Shown here piece by piece: positions 5,706 through 5,919 of a DNA stretch of 5,919 bases. How positions within the stretch are numbered: the stretch's first letter is position 1; every line of letters begins with the position of its first letter. The position numbers and the translations under genes were made by a program. The notes beneath the pieces were generated by a model. It worked only from the letters and a program-made list of their open reading frames with translations. It had not been told where the DNA came from and ran no database searches. The stretch comes from Lachnospiraceae bacterium (GTDB lineage Bacteria; Bacillota_A; Clostridia; Lachnospirales; Lachnospiraceae). The DNA lies in NCBI GenBank assembly GCA_028694115.1, contig JAQUUB010000182.1:1-5919 (forward strand), read 5' to 3'.

Positions 5706-5919
5706 ATGTATGTAAAAGCTCATTGTCCGGTTTGTGGTACTGATGTTTATCATAATGTGAGGTTGCACGCTCTTGAGTATCTGAATTTTGAAGGAGAGGG
5801 GGAGGGGCAGGCTTGCAGGTATGTGGTGGAAAATGTTGAGGTGACCGGGTCCTTTACAGAGGATGAGATGATTGGAGACGTTCTGAGGGGGCTCCAGGGG
5901 GTAATCACTGATGGGATTG
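5706..5919 (+). CDS. Start of an unrecognised protein with an N-terminal CPVC motif (partial)
   Basis: The frame opens at ATG 5706 and stays open for 71 codons to the window edge. It begins MYVKAHCPVCGTDVYHNVRL, where CPVCG looks like half of a zinc knuckle; no second Cys pair appears in the visible part, although the histidines at about 16 and 20 could help. Then come a Gly/Glu-rich loop (FEGEGEGQACR) and an acidic region (VENVEVTGSFTEDEMIG, then a helix). The start is fixed by an in-frame TAA at 5685-5687 and agrees with the box A and GGGGT upstream. Codons favour G at the third position (line 5761-5820 is 55% GC), unlike the AT-rich genes at 273-4577. I do not know the family; a metal-binding small protein is the most that can be said. 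Confidence 0.7.
   Translation, partial: MYVKAHCPVCGTDVYHNVRLHALEYLNFEGEGEGQACRYVVENVEVTGSFTEDEMIGDVLRGLQGVITDGI

Overview
The window looks archaeal and most resembles a Methanosarcina-type methanogen. The signs are box A-like elements (TTATATAC near 5660, TTATAAA near 1510), short leaders with Shine-Dalgarno matches to GGAGGTGAT, T-rich gene ends, and long gene-poor spacers holding G-rich repeats. This assignment is inference from style; no marker gene is present.

Layout. 2-184 is the 3' end of an unrecognised gene. 273-4577 holds three AT-rich genes on the + strand: a Hanks-type protein kinase with all its catalytic residues (273-1295), a 580-residue GHKL (Hsp90/MutL/MORC-type) ATPase with a helical middle and an unrecognised C-terminal domain (1583-3325), and a radical SAM protein with a cobalamin-domain-like N-terminus (3414-4577). 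A hairpin terminator lies between the second and third. From 4578 to 5705 no gene of ordinary size is visible. This stretch holds a G-rich array of about three 111-bp units (4620-4910), a 50-residue single-span membrane protein on the minus strand (5039-5191), and a diverged copy of the array unit (5478-5627). A clear box A at 5656-5664 then leads to the start of a new gene (5706 to the window end) with a CPVC motif and G-rich codons.

How the genes may work together. A kinase, a GHKL ATPase and a radical SAM enzyme in a low-GC block between GC-richer flanks is what an accessory module looks like. Both kinases and GHKL ATPases recur in archaeal and bacterial defence islands, so kinase plus ATPase is the best candidate here for an undescribed defence or stress module. 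The 287-bp and 88-bp gaps, and the terminator before the radical SAM gene, argue against one tight operon. Membership of the radical SAM gene and of the small membrane protein is therefore open.
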